Shown here: piece after piece, positions 24,807 through 33,824 of the stretch
How the letters are laid out: each line of letters begins with the position of its first letter
Position numbering within the stretch: the first letter of the stretch is position 1
NCBI RefSeq assembly: GCF_014773245.1
Contig: NZ_JACWMX010000004.1
Span: 372,001-436,000 of the forward strand
Direction of reading: 5' to 3'
Source: Mucilaginibacter glaciei
GTDB lineage: Bacteria > Bacteroidota > Bacteroidia > Sphingobacteriales > Sphingobacteriaceae
Length of the DNA stretch: 64,000 nucleotides
Notes under the pieces: model-generated
Seen by the model: the letters and a program-made list of their open reading frames with translations, nothing else
What the model was told of the DNA's origin: nothing
Databases searched by the model: none
Position numbers and translations under genes: made by a program

Positions 24807-25841
24807 ATGTGGTACGATAAACTGGTAGAGCAAGACAATGTCCCTGATTTTTTATTAAGGCAAGGCATCCGCAAATTATTAAAACAACGCCTGATAGATG
24901 AGAACAAGGGCGGCGTTGAGGCACAGCAGGCACACCTGATGGATCTGATAGCCAAACTGAAGGCATCGCCCATAGCGGTAAACACGGTAGATGCCAACCA
25001 GCAACATTATGAGGTACCTACACGGTTTTACCAGTATTGCCTGGGTAAAAACTTAAAATACTCCAGCGGTTACTGGAAGAAAGGCGTTACCGATATTGAT
25101 ACGTCAGAAAACGATATGCTTGCCCTAACCTGCGAACGTGCCGGTTTAAAGAATGGGCAGCAAGTGTTAGAACTGGGCTGCGGTTGGGGTTCGTTGTCGC
25201 TTTATATGGCGGCTAAATTCCCGGGCAGCGAGTTTAAGGTAGTATCTAACTCGCGTACCCAAAAGATCCATATTGACGAACAGGCAAAGGAGCGGGGTAT
25301 CACTAACCTTACCGTGCTTACCGCCGATATGAACACCTTTACCATCGACGAGAAATTTGACCGCGTAGTATCGGTAGAGATGTTTGAGCACATGCGCAAT
25401 TATCAGCTGCTGATGAAAAAGGTAGCTTCGTGCCTTAAGGATGATGGCAAACTGTTCATCCACATATTTACCCATAAAGAATACGCCTATTTGTTTGAGG
25501 TGATTGACGAAACCGACTGGATGAGTAAATATTTTTTTACCGGTGGTATCATGCCGAGCGACGACCTGATGTCGTACTTTAACGATCACCTGGTGGTAGA
25601 GGATCACTGGCATGTGAGCGGTACGCATTACGCCAAAACATCAGAAGCCTGGCTACAAAACATGGATGCCCACAAAACCGAAATTATGCCATTGTTTGAG
25701 CAAACTTACGGTAAAGACCAGGCTGTAAAATGGTGGGTTTACTGGCGGTTATTTTACTTAGCTTGTGCCGAACTTTGGAATTACAACAACGGTAACGAAT
25801 GGATAGTAAGCCATTACTTATTTCACAAAACTGGGGCATGA
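24807..25841 (+). CDS. Cyclopropane-fatty-acid-synthase-like methyltransferase (first copy)
   Basis: A 344-residue SAM-dependent methyltransferase. The SAM-binding motif VLELGCGWGS is at 120-129, preceded by QQHYEVPTRFYQYCLG and SSGYW, the substrate-side blocks of the CFA superfamily; the end NGNEWIVSHYLFHK is shared with the sub-branch that includes plant coclaurine N-methyltransferases. It lacks the N-terminal domain of true CFA synthases, so it may methylate a fatty acyl double bond without forming a ring. It overlaps the esterase gene by an ATGA. Confidence 0.88.
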   Translation: MWYDKLVEQDNVPDFLLRQGIRKLLKQRLIDENKGGVEAQQAHLMDLIAKLKASPIAVNTVDANQQHYEVPTRFYQYCLGKNLKYSSGYWKKGVTDIDTSENDMLALTCERAGLKNGQQVLELGCGWGSLSLYMAAKFPGSEFKVVSNSRTQKIHIDEQAKERGITNLTVLTADMNTFTIDEKFDRVVSVEMFEHMRNYQLLMKKVASCLKDDGKLFIHIFTHKEYAYLFEVIDETDWMSKYFFTGGIMPSDDLMSYFNDHLVVEDHWHVSGTHYAKTSEAWLQNMDAHKTEIMPLFEQTYGKDQAVKWWVYWRLFYLACAELWNYNNGNEWIVSHYLFHKTGA

Positions 25842-26971
25842 TCAGGTTAATACTACTTATCCTTCTATTCCTTATTTCGCTTCTTGCGGTTTTTAAGGCA
25901 CCGGCCTATTACCTGTGGCTGCTGGCTATCGGCGTAACCGAGTTCCCTTTGGTGTTTGCTGCTATTACGGCTATACTGCTAATTGCAGGTATCTGGCTGC
26001 ATAAATATCAAATGGCTACTACTTTATTTGGCGTATTAGCCATCATATTTTATTTATCGCCCATTGTACGGGCTTACATAGTAGCCGCAACGGTGAAGCA
26101 AAACTTTGTTGCTGTTTTTGGGCAGGGCAGCGCCAATATCAATGGCGATAGTACACAGGCGCCTTTCAGCTTTTTAAAAATGTTTAGCGGCCCGCCCGAG
26201 GCAGATTATCAAACGTTGACTTACAATACAGATAAAGCCGAACCGCTTACGCTCGATTTTTATCATTCATTTAAAGATGGTAAAAGGCCCTGCATCATTG
26301 TGGTACACGGCGGATCGTGGAGTGGCGGCGATACCCAACAATTGCCCGAGTTAAACAGCCATTTAGCCGCGCAGGGATATCAAGTAGCCGCTATTAATTA
26401 CCGTATGGCGCCCAAGTATCAAACGCCTGCACCCGTTGAGGATATTCATAAGGTGTTTGCCTACCTGAAGGCCCATGCCGATTCGCTGCATATCGATACA
26501 AATAACTTTGTACTGGTTGGCCGCTCAGCAGGCGCGCAGATCGCGTTACTGTCGGCCTACTGGAAACCCGAACCCGGCTTAAAGGGTGTGGTTGATTTTT
26601 ACGGCCCGGCAGATATGGTGTGGGGGTATTCGCTGCCATCTAATCCGCTGATTATGGATTCGCGGTTAGTGATGCGTAATTATATAGGCGGGTCATATGA
26701 AGATGTGCCGCAAAAATTCATTGCCAGTTCGCCCATTGAGTTTGTAAGCAAACAGAGCCCGCCTACCCTGCTGATCCACGGCGAAAACGATGTGCTGGTA
26801 TCGCCCATTCATAGTATGAAACTGGATAAAAAACTAACAGAAAATAACGTTAAACACTTTTGGTTAAAATTACCATGGGCTACCCACGGGTTCGATTATA
26901 ATTTAAACGGCCCCGGTGGCCAGCTATCCACTTACGTTGTTGAGCGGTTTATAAATACCGTAACCAAATAA
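25838..26971 (+). CDS. Membrane-anchored esterase/lipase
   Basis: A 377-residue alpha/beta hydrolase with three N-terminal membrane helices (about 1-18, 25-55, 60-85) and a catalytic domain in the rest. Oxyanion motif HGGSW is at 157-161, nucleophile elbow GRSAG at 228-232, an aspartate in HGENDVLVSP and a histidine in WATHGFDYN, all as in HSL-type carboxylesterases. The ATG at 25838 overlaps the upstream stop codon (ATGA), arguing for coupling and against the longer frame from 25799. It may release or exchange modified acyl chains; this is inference from the cluster. Confidence 0.88.
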   Translation: MIRLILLILLFLISLLAVFKAPAYYLWLLAIGVTEFPLVFAAITAILLIAGIWLHKYQMATTLFGVLAIIFYLSPIVRAYIVAATVKQNFVAVFGQGSANINGDSTQAPFSFLKMFSGPPEADYQTLTYNTDKAEPLTLDFYHSFKDGKRPCIIVVHGGSWSGGDTQQLPELNSHLAAQGYQVAAINYRMAPKYQTPAPVEDIHKVFAYLKAHADSLHIDTNNFVLVGRSAGAQIALLSAYWKPEPGLKGVVDFYGPADMVWGYSLPSNPLIMDSRLVMRNYIGGSYEDVPQKFIASSPIEFVSKQSPPTLLIHGENDVLVSPIHSMKLDKKLTENNVKHFWLKLPWATHGFDYNLNGPGGQLSTYVVERFINTVTK

Positions 26972-26972
26972 C

Positions 26973-28259
26973 ATGCAAAAAACAGCCATTATAGGAACCG
27001 GTATTGCCGGTATGGGTTGCGGTCATTTTTTAAACCCAACTACCGATCTTACCTTTTACGAGCAAAATAATTACGTTGGCGGCCACACCAATACCGTTAC
27101 TGTAGAAGAGGATGGCAAGCCCGTGTTTATCGATACCGGTTTTATGGTTTTTAACCACCAAACCTATCCCAACCTGTGTCGTTTATTTGATGAGATAGGC
27201 GCGCCTACCAAAAAAACAGATATGTCGTTCAGTGTACAGCACGTACCCACCAAACTGGAATACAGCGGCAGCAGCGTAAATCATTTATTCGCGCAACGCA
27301 AAAACATCTTTAGCCTAAGCTACCTGAAAATGCTTAACCAGATTGGTCGCTTTAATAAAGAGAGCGTTAAGATCCTAGACGACCCTAAATACGCCAATTA
27401 TTCTATCGGCCAGTATGTGAAGGAAATGGGCTTTGGCGAGGATATGCTTTGGAAATACCTGGTGCCCATGAGTTCGGCCGTGTGGAGCACCCCGATGGAA
27501 GAGATGTTGGATTTCCCGGCGGTTACGCTGGTTCGCTTCTTTAAAAACCACGGCTTTTTAGGGCTGGATACCCAGCACCAATGGTACACCCCGGTAGATG
27601 GCAGCCAGTCGTACCGCGAGATCTTGATCAAACCTTTCCGTGATAAGATCCATACCGGCCGCAAGGCGGTAAAGGTATCACGTAATGCGGATGGTAAAGT
27701 TACCGTGCACGCTGCTGACGGTACTGCTGAAGTGTTTGACCGGGTGATCATCGCCAGCCACGGCGACCAGGCACTGTCCATGCTGGAAACTCCTACGGCG
27801 GATGAGCAGCGCCTGTTGGCTAATTTTAAATACCAATACAACAAAGCCACCCTGCATACCGATGAAAGTATTATGCCCAAAGCCAAACTGGCCTGGGCAA
27901 GCTGGAACTATCGCATCCAGATGCAGAACGGAAAGCTAATGCCGAGCACTATCTACTGGATGAACAGGCTGCAGGGGGTATCTGAGAAAACCAACTACTT
28001 CGTATCCATCAATCCGCATAATAATATCGACCCGAAGAAGATCATTCGCGAGATAGATTACGAACACCCATTATTTGATGTGCCCGCCATAAACGCACAG
28101 GCCGAATTGCATAAAATAAATGAGACCGGCCCGATATATTTCTGCGGCAGTTATTTTAAATACGGTTTTCACGAAGATGCCTTTGCCAGCGCGGTAAACC
28201 TATGTTCGCATTTACTGGGCAAGCCGGTGTACCCGGGGTTGATCCAAAAGGCAGAATAA
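26973..28259 (+). CDS. FAD-dependent amine-oxidase-type oxidoreductase
   Basis: A 428-residue flavoprotein. The dinucleotide motif GTGIAGMGCG is at 8-17, followed by FYEQNNYVGGHTNTV, the conserved start of this desaturase-like group, with IDTGFMVFN just after. The C-terminal FCGSYFKYGFHEDAFASAVN holds the second FAD block. This family is regularly next to DUF1365 and cyclopropane-synthase-like genes; related proteins in alphaproteobacteria have been linked to unsaturation of methylated fatty acids. It starts 1 base after the esterase stop. Confidence 0.9.
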   Translation: MQKTAIIGTGIAGMGCGHFLNPTTDLTFYEQNNYVGGHTNTVTVEEDGKPVFIDTGFMVFNHQTYPNLCRLFDEIGAPTKKTDMSFSVQHVPTKLEYSGSSVNHLFAQRKNIFSLSYLKMLNQIGRFNKESVKILDDPKYANYSIGQYVKEMGFGEDMLWKYLVPMSSAVWSTPMEEMLDFPAVTLVRFFKNHGFLGLDTQHQWYTPVDGSQSYREILIKPFRDKIHTGRKAVKVSRNADGKVTVHAADGTAEVFDRVIIASHGDQALSMLETPTADEQRLLANFKYQYNKATLHTDESIMPKAKLAWASWNYRIQMQNGKLMPSTIYWMNRLQGVSEKTNYFVSINPHNNIDPKKIIREIDYEHPLFDVPAINAQAELHKINETGPIYFCGSYFKYGFHEDAFASAVNLCSHLLGKPVYPGLIQKAE

Positions 28260-28274
28260 TCCGTATATTCAACT

Positions 28275-29099
28275 ATGGCAAACGCTGCTATCAATTCCTG
28301 TTTATATAAGGCGAGGGTTATGCACCACCGTTTGGCACCGAAAGTTCACCGGTTTCATTACGACATTTTTATGTTTTACTTGGACCTGGATGAGATAGAT
28401 ACGCTGGATAAGCGGTTGAAATTAATGAGCCGCAATAAATTCAATCTGTTTAACTTTCGGGATAAAGACCATTTGCAGCTGCCCCGCGAAAACCCGGATA
28501 CTACCAAAAATACCCGCGAACACCTGCGCCGTTACCTGCAAGAGCAAGGGGTAACTGAGCCGCTGGGCCGCATTATGGTGCTCACCAACCTAAGTACATT
28601 AGGGTATCAATTCAACCCGGTATCGTTTTACTTTTGTTATAATGAAAAGGATGAGGTAATTTGTTCGGTAGTAGAGGTTTGCAATACTTTCCGCGAAATG
28701 AAGCCCTATTTTTTAGGAGCGGGTACACAGCAGCAGGGCGGCTTTAAACTCAATACAGAGAAGTACTTTTACGTGTCGCCGTTTATTGAGATGGACACCA
28801 ATTTTGATTTCGACCTGCAAATTCCCGGCGAAAAGCTACACGTAAAAATTGACGATTATGACAAGCAGGGGCAACGCTTTTTTATGAGCACCTTAACCGG
28901 CGTACGCAAGCCGCTAACGGATACTAACCTGTTATTGTACTTTGTAAGCTTCCCTTTAATTACCCTTAAAGTGATGGGGATGATTCACTGGCAGGCCTTA
29001 AAGCTGTGGTTAAAAAAAATCCCCTTTCACAAAAAGGAAGAAAATATCGAACTCCAAAAGGAAGTATTTAGGCCATATAAGTCAAATTATATATCTTAG
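28275..29099 (+). CDS. DUF1365 family protein
   Basis: A 274-residue DUF1365 protein: ARVMHHRLAPKVHRFHYDIF near the N terminus, NLSTLGYQFNPVSFYFCYN around 106-124 and the EVCNTF block. The family is almost always encoded beside FAD oxidoreductases and cyclopropane-synthase-like methyltransferases, as here, and its activity is not established. It lies 15 bases after the FAD enzyme gene. Confidence 0.92.
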   Translation: MANAAINSCLYKARVMHHRLAPKVHRFHYDIFMFYLDLDEIDTLDKRLKLMSRNKFNLFNFRDKDHLQLPRENPDTTKNTREHLRRYLQEQGVTEPLGRIMVLTNLSTLGYQFNPVSFYFCYNEKDEVICSVVEVCNTFREMKPYFLGAGTQQQGGFKLNTEKYFYVSPFIEMDTNFDFDLQIPGEKLHVKIDDYDKQGQRFFMSTLTGVRKPLTDTNLLLYFVSFPLITLKVMGMIHWQALKLWLKKIPFHKKEENIELQKEVFRPYKSNYIS

Positions 29100-29165
29100 A
29101 AAAAACTTTTTACCAATTATAATTCGTACATCTTGTAAATAACCCCCAACAGCGATACTTGCACT

Positions 29166-30407
29166 ATGTTTAACACGCTTACCATATCTAAAAAGAGCAT
29201 CGGCTTTTATCAAAACATTGTTCTTGGTTTTCTATACAAAATGGATAAAGGTTTCCTGAACCTTATCCTGCCAAGCGGCGAGGTAGTAAACATAGGCACA
29301 GGCGAGGGTAACATTACTGCAAACATTATCATCAACGATGAAGCTTTTTACAAACGTGTAATGCTGTTTGGCGATATCGGCTTTGGTGAGGCTTATACCG
29401 ATGGACTTTGGGACACTGATAATATTACCAACGTTATTAAATGGGTATTGCTTAATATCGATAACGCGCCAAGCGTGTCGGGGGGTAAAACACAAGCCCT
29501 GGCGCTAAACCTGTTTAAATTTTTAAACAAATTCTCGCAATCAAGAAGAGCTAATACACTCGACGGTTCCCGTAAAAATATATCGGAGCATTACGATCTG
29601 AACAACGATTTCTTTGCCAGTTTCCTGGACCCGACCATGACCTATTCCAGTGCATATTTTTACCGCGATGGGTTATCATTAGAAGAAGCACAGATCGCTA
29701 AATACGACCGCCTTTGCCGCCAGCTGCACCTAAAACCTACCGACCATGTCTTGGAGATTGGCAGCGGCTGGGGTGGCAACGCCATTTACATGGCGAAGAC
29801 GTATGGCTGCAAGGTAACATCCTTAACCATATCTGAAGAGCAGCACAAAATGGCTGTTGAACGGGTAGAAGCTGCCGGCTTAAGCCACAAAGTAAGTATC
29901 GAACTGCGCGATTACCGCACGCTGGAAGGCCAGTATGACAAGATCGTTTCGGTAGAGATGCTTGAAGCCGTAGGCCATAAATTCCTGGATGTATATTTTA
30001 AAAAATGCCACGAATTGCTCAAGAAAAGCGGCATCCTGGCGATACAGGTAATTACCTCGCCGGATTCGCGTTATGACAGCCTGCGTAAGGGTGTCGACTG
30101 GATTCAGAAGCATATTTTCCCCGGCTCATTATTGCCATCGGTGGCGGCAATCAATGGCTCTATTAACCGCACGGGTGATATGACTATGGTCGATCTGAAA
30201 GACCTGGGCATCGACTATGCCAAAACATTAAAACTGTGGTACGATCAGTTTAACCTCAACTTAGGCAGTGCAAAAACCCTGGGCTTTGATAATACCTTTA
30301 TCCGCAAGTGGAACTACTATCTATGCTACTGCGAAGCTGCCTTTGCTATGCGTAACATCAACGTAATGCACCTGGTATACTCCAGGCCCAATAATGTAAG
30401 TTATTAA
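29166..30407 (+). CDS. Cyclopropane-fatty-acyl-phospholipid synthase (second copy)
   Basis: The 413-residue enzyme has the full CFA layout: an N-terminal lipid-binding domain (FGDIGFGEAYTDGLWD near 68-83), EHYDLNNDFF at 141-150, the SAM motif VLEIGSGWGG at 195-204, MTYSSAYF, and a C-terminal YYLCYCEAAFAMRNI block. It would transfer a methylene or methyl group from SAM to unsaturated acyl chains in the membrane. With the first copy it brackets the cluster 24807-30407. A REP-like element follows its stop. Confidence 0.93.
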   Translation: MFNTLTISKKSIGFYQNIVLGFLYKMDKGFLNLILPSGEVVNIGTGEGNITANIIINDEAFYKRVMLFGDIGFGEAYTDGLWDTDNITNVIKWVLLNIDNAPSVSGGKTQALALNLFKFLNKFSQSRRANTLDGSRKNISEHYDLNNDFFASFLDPTMTYSSAYFYRDGLSLEEAQIAKYDRLCRQLHLKPTDHVLEIGSGWGGNAIYMAKTYGCKVTSLTISEEQHKMAVERVEAAGLSHKVSIELRDYRTLEGQYDKIVSVEMLEAVGHKFLDVYFKKCHELLKKSGILAIQVITSPDSRYDSLRKGVDWIQKHIFPGSLLPSVAAINGSINRTGDMTMVDLKDLGIDYAKTLKLWYDQFNLNLGSAKTLGFDNTFIRKWNYYLCYCEAAFAMRNINVMHLVYSRPNNVSY

Positions 30408-30416
30408 TTTTTCTGT

Positions 30417-30499
30417 GTCATTGCAAGGGGCGCCAGCGACGCGGCAATCCTAGCATATCCGATTGTCCTGTTAGATTGCCACACTACGTTCGCAATGAC
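30417..30499. repeat. REP-like palindromic element, copy 1
   Basis: Ends GTCATTGC (30417-30424) and GCAATGAC (30492-30499) are inverted, and inside them GGCAATC and GATTGCC are inverted again. The element separates two convergent genes. Copy 2 at 56909-56985 shares both ends and the inner words. Confidence 0.8.
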
Positions 30500-30506
30500 A
30501 TATTAT

Positions 30507-31856
30507 TTAACCCCTGTCCGCCTTCCGCTCTTTAAAACGGCTAAAAAATACGATAGCCAATAAACAAAGCACGCAGCCGCAAATGCCGTTCAGGCGCAGG
30601 CCGTAGTCATTGCCGGGGTCTTTGCCGTAAACGGTAAGGAATGCAAACAGCGCTATCCCCAAAGTTTGCCCCATTTTTACAAACAGGTACTTTACTGCAA
30701 AAAACATCCCCTCGCGGTTTTCACCGGTGCGCTTGGCGTCATTCTGGGCTATTTCCGCAAGGATAGCATTTGGCAGTATCCCTAAAGATGCCAGCGGGAA
30801 CGAAGCGCTTAACACCAATATATAGATCTGTGCCTTGGGGCTGATGGGGAGCTTTCCTAAAAAGAATATCGCCACAAAAATTAAACTCAGCAGCCCGAAA
30901 GAGAATAATACGATAGGTTTCTTACCCACCTTTTTAGAAAGGTAATTCACCAGCGGATAAAAAACCAGCGATACCAGCACCATCAGCCCCATTAAGGCGC
31001 CTCCCATAGATTCGGGCAGATGGAGCAGTACGGTAATAAAGAACAGCAATCCGCTGGAAATAATGCTGAGTGCCATGTAATACGAAAAATCGGATATGAG
31101 ATAGTACTTAAAATTCCGGTTCTGAAATGTTTTACGGATAGCGGGCAGCAAAGGCAAATGCGATGGTTTGCTGTTAGAATATTTCTTCTCGTCGATAGCA
31201 AAAATTGGGATCAGCATGATAATGCCCGAGAATATGGCCATGCCCCAAATGGTATATTGCACGGCGGTGTCGCGGTCGCTGATATGTGCATACTTTTCAA
31301 CCAGGTCGGCAAAGTTGTTCACCATAGCCGATAGGATGATGCCCAGTACAAAGCCTACCTGCTGCAACGAGGATAGCTTTACCCGTTCCTGCCCGGTGTT
31401 GGTCAACTCGGGTAGCAGCGCGTTGTAGGGAATGATGTAAGCGGTAGCCCCCATAAAAAAGAAAATAAGCGTAGCGGTGAGCCACCAGGCATTATAGATA
31501 CTCTCGCCGCGTACAATGGGGTAAAATGTAAGCGCACAAAATACAACGGCCGGCAAAATGGCCCACTGCATGAACGGGATGCGCCTGCCGCGTTTATGGT
31601 TGCTTTTATCACTTAGGGACGCTATGAACGGATCAAAAAAGGCATCGATCAACCTGCCCGATGCGGTTATGATAGACATGATATTAAAGATACCGAACAC
31701 CAGCAACTGCGGAATTAAGGGTAGTAAACCTGCGTTATTGGGCGGCAGGTAAAAGTAGGGTAGCATCACAATGATAATATTGGTCATGGTGCTCCAGCCG
31801 GCCATGCCGCAGGCGTATGCGAGTTGTTTGGAAAGAGGTAATTGAACAGGAGGCAT
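30507..31856 (-). CDS. GPH-type sugar:cation symporter (MFS)
   Basis: A 449-residue transporter with about twelve membrane helices. The N-terminal QLAYACGMAGWSTM and the DAFFDPFIASLSDKS loop after the second/third helix are typical of the melibiose-carrier (GPH) branch of the major facilitator superfamily, which imports sugars with Na+ or H+. The RGRRIPFM string fits the cytosolic loop of this group. The ATG at 31856 gives the family's usual start; the frame extends to 31943 with unrelated residues. Substrate unknown, no catabolic genes adjacent. Confidence 0.88.
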   Translation of the reverse strand: MPPVQLPLSKQLAYACGMAGWSTMTNIIIVMLPYFYLPPNNAGLLPLIPQLLVFGIFNIMSIITASGRLIDAFFDPFIASLSDKSNHKRGRRIPFMQWAILPAVVFCALTFYPIVRGESIYNAWWLTATLIFFFMGATAYIIPYNALLPELTNTGQERVKLSSLQQVGFVLGIILSAMVNNFADLVEKYAHISDRDTAVQYTIWGMAIFSGIIMLIPIFAIDEKKYSNSKPSHLPLLPAIRKTFQNRNFKYYLISDFSYYMALSIISSGLLFFITVLLHLPESMGGALMGLMVLVSLVFYPLVNYLSKKVGKKPIVLFSFGLLSLIFVAIFFLGKLPISPKAQIYILVLSASFPLASLGILPNAILAEIAQNDAKRTGENREGMFFAVKYLFVKMGQTLGIALFAFLTVYGKDPGNDYGLRLNGICGCVLCLLAIVFFSRFKERKADRG

Positions 31857-31985
31857 TATCCGCAATATGCGAATATTAAGCGTGATAAAAAAAGGTCGCG
31901 TTAACAATCCCAATAAAATTTGGGGCACGTACAATTTATCCAACTAATTACGATATTTGATAATAATTATTTGGTGTGATAGGAA

Positions 31986-33803
31986 ATGAGCGGGAATAAT
32001 TTCGATATATTATTTTATTCGAGCCTGCAAGCCATGTGGGTGTTTGATGTAAATACACTTCAAATAGTTGAGGTAAATAACACCGCGTTAAAAAAATACG
32101 GCTATACGAAAAAGGAATTTTTAAGTAAGACCATTATGGACTTACGCGTACCGGAAGATATCCCGTTATTGGTAAAGGTTTTGCCCGATATACGGGGTAC
32201 TAAAACAAGGTACCGGGAGTTTAAGCACATTGCCAAAAACGGCAGGATAATCAACGTAGAAATAATGTCATACCCCTTTGCTTTTAAAGGGGTAAACAGC
32301 AGGTTGGTAATTGCGCAAAATATTGACGAAAAAAAGGCGCTACTGGGACGGTTAGACTTTGCCGAATTTAAACTGGAACAAATTTTAGAAGAAACTAAAA
32401 TTGGTTTTGTGCAGTTGAATTACCAGTCTATGATTACCTATTGGAATAAGGCGGCCGAGAAACTGATAGGTTATAAACGCGAATACACAGCCGGAAAAAA
32501 TTTATGGCAATTATTCCCCGACTTGAGAGGGTCTGATTTTTATAATTACTATGAAAAAGTGAATGAAACCCGTAAGGCAGTCGAGTTTACAGAATACTTT
32601 TGGCCGATACAGAAATGGTTCAATATCGATATATACCCGGTGCCTGATGGCATTATCATTAATTTTAATGATATAACCGCAAAACAAAAGGTTGAAGAAA
32701 AGCTCCGGGAAAAGATAATCCAGATGTCTGAAGTTTCTTTCCTGAACTCTCATTACATCCGTAAACCGGTTGCCAGCCTGCTGGGGTTAACCAACCTATT
32801 AGACGAAAAGGTATTAAGCAATACAGAAATTAGCGAAGCCCTGGTACACATCAAAAATTGCGCGTTAGAGCTGGATGATATTATCAGAACCGTAAATGCC
32901 AAAGTAAATTTTGACGGCGACCCTGACGAGCCTGAAGAGGAAATGGAAGAGTTTTCTATAATGGCCCTCCTTAACACCGTAGTCGGCCAGCATGTTAACC
33001 GGCAATCTACACACTGTATCATCCAAAAAAAGAAAGCGGATTTTATTTATTATGGCCATAAAAAGGCTATAGCTACTGCTGTAAATAACCTGTTGCATAA
33101 CGCAATTAAATTTTCGCCAAATGCCAGCAAGGTAATTGTAGACAGGCAGGTAATTGATAAAAACCTGGTGCTTTCTGTAAAAGATTTTGGGCAAGGGATA
33201 AATAGACCGCTGTTAAACAAGATATTCCTGAGTTTTACCAAAAAGGCAGTTGCGCGCGAATTAGGTACCGGTCTGCTAAAAGTGGCCGAGACCGCAAATA
33301 GCCACAATGGGAGTGTTTGGGTAGAAACTGTAGAAGGTGAAGGGTCAACATTTAGTATGCGACTTCCTTTAGCTGGTGCATCAATATCAAAAAAGCCGGG
33401 TAAGCGTAACACAGCAATTTTTAAAAATACAGGTATCGAAATTGAATATAACGCGCAGGAGCATGTTATAATTGCCGAATGGAATGGTTTTCATGGGCTG
33501 CATACAGTAAAAACGGGTGCCTTGAAAATATTGGAGGCCATAGAACTTCACAAGTGCGATAAATTGCTAAACAGCAATTTAAATGTATTAGGCAGCTGGG
33601 ATAGTGCTGTTGACTGGGTTGCCGATGAATGGTTCCCGTTGGCAGCCTCGTTAGGGTTAAAACAGATAGCCTGGGTATACTCTAACAGTACTTTCAGCAA
33701 GCTATCTGTCGACCGTACAATTGAGATCGCCCCCAGGGAGGTTGCTCAAAAAGTATTTACCCGGTTAGATGATGCCAAAAACTGGCTGTTAGTACAGCAT
33801 TGA
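31986..33803 (+). CDS. PAS sensor histidine kinase with C-terminal STAS-like domain
   Basis: A soluble 605-residue kinase. Two PAS domains (about 5-115 and 125-235) precede a dimerisation helix with the phospho-acceptor His256 in SHYIRKP, and a HATPase domain with N-box NNLLHNAIKF (367-376), G1 DFGQG (400-404) and G2 GTGL (427-430). After a short linker a further domain of about 120 residues (485-605) carries NVLGSW, DWVADEWFP and LKQIAWVYSNS, strings of stand-alone STAS/SpoIIAA-like proteins of Bacteroidota. No membrane helix or response regulator is nearby, so it senses something in the cytoplasm and signals to a partner elsewhere. Confidence 0.9.
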   Translation: MSGNNFDILFYSSLQAMWVFDVNTLQIVEVNNTALKKYGYTKKEFLSKTIMDLRVPEDIPLLVKVLPDIRGTKTRYREFKHIAKNGRIINVEIMSYPFAFKGVNSRLVIAQNIDEKKALLGRLDFAEFKLEQILEETKIGFVQLNYQSMITYWNKAAEKLIGYKREYTAGKNLWQLFPDLRGSDFYNYYEKVNETRKAVEFTEYFWPIQKWFNIDIYPVPDGIIINFNDITAKQKVEEKLREKIIQMSEVSFLNSHYIRKPVASLLGLTNLLDEKVLSNTEISEALVHIKNCALELDDIIRTVNAKVNFDGDPDEPEEEMEEFSIMALLNTVVGQHVNRQSTHCIIQKKKADFIYYGHKKAIATAVNNLLHNAIKFSPNASKVIVDRQVIDKNLVLSVKDFGQGINRPLLNKIFLSFTKKAVARELGTGLLKVAETANSHNGSVWVETVEGEGSTFSMRLPLAGASISKKPGKRNTAIFKNTGIEIEYNAQEHVIIAEWNGFHGLHTVKTGALKILEAIELHKCDKLLNSNLNVLGSWDSAVDWVADEWFPLAASLGLKQIAWVYSNSTFSKLSVDRTIEIAPREVAQKVFTRLDDAKNWLLVQH

Positions 33804-33824
33804 ATTGGCTGCATGCCGTTAATT

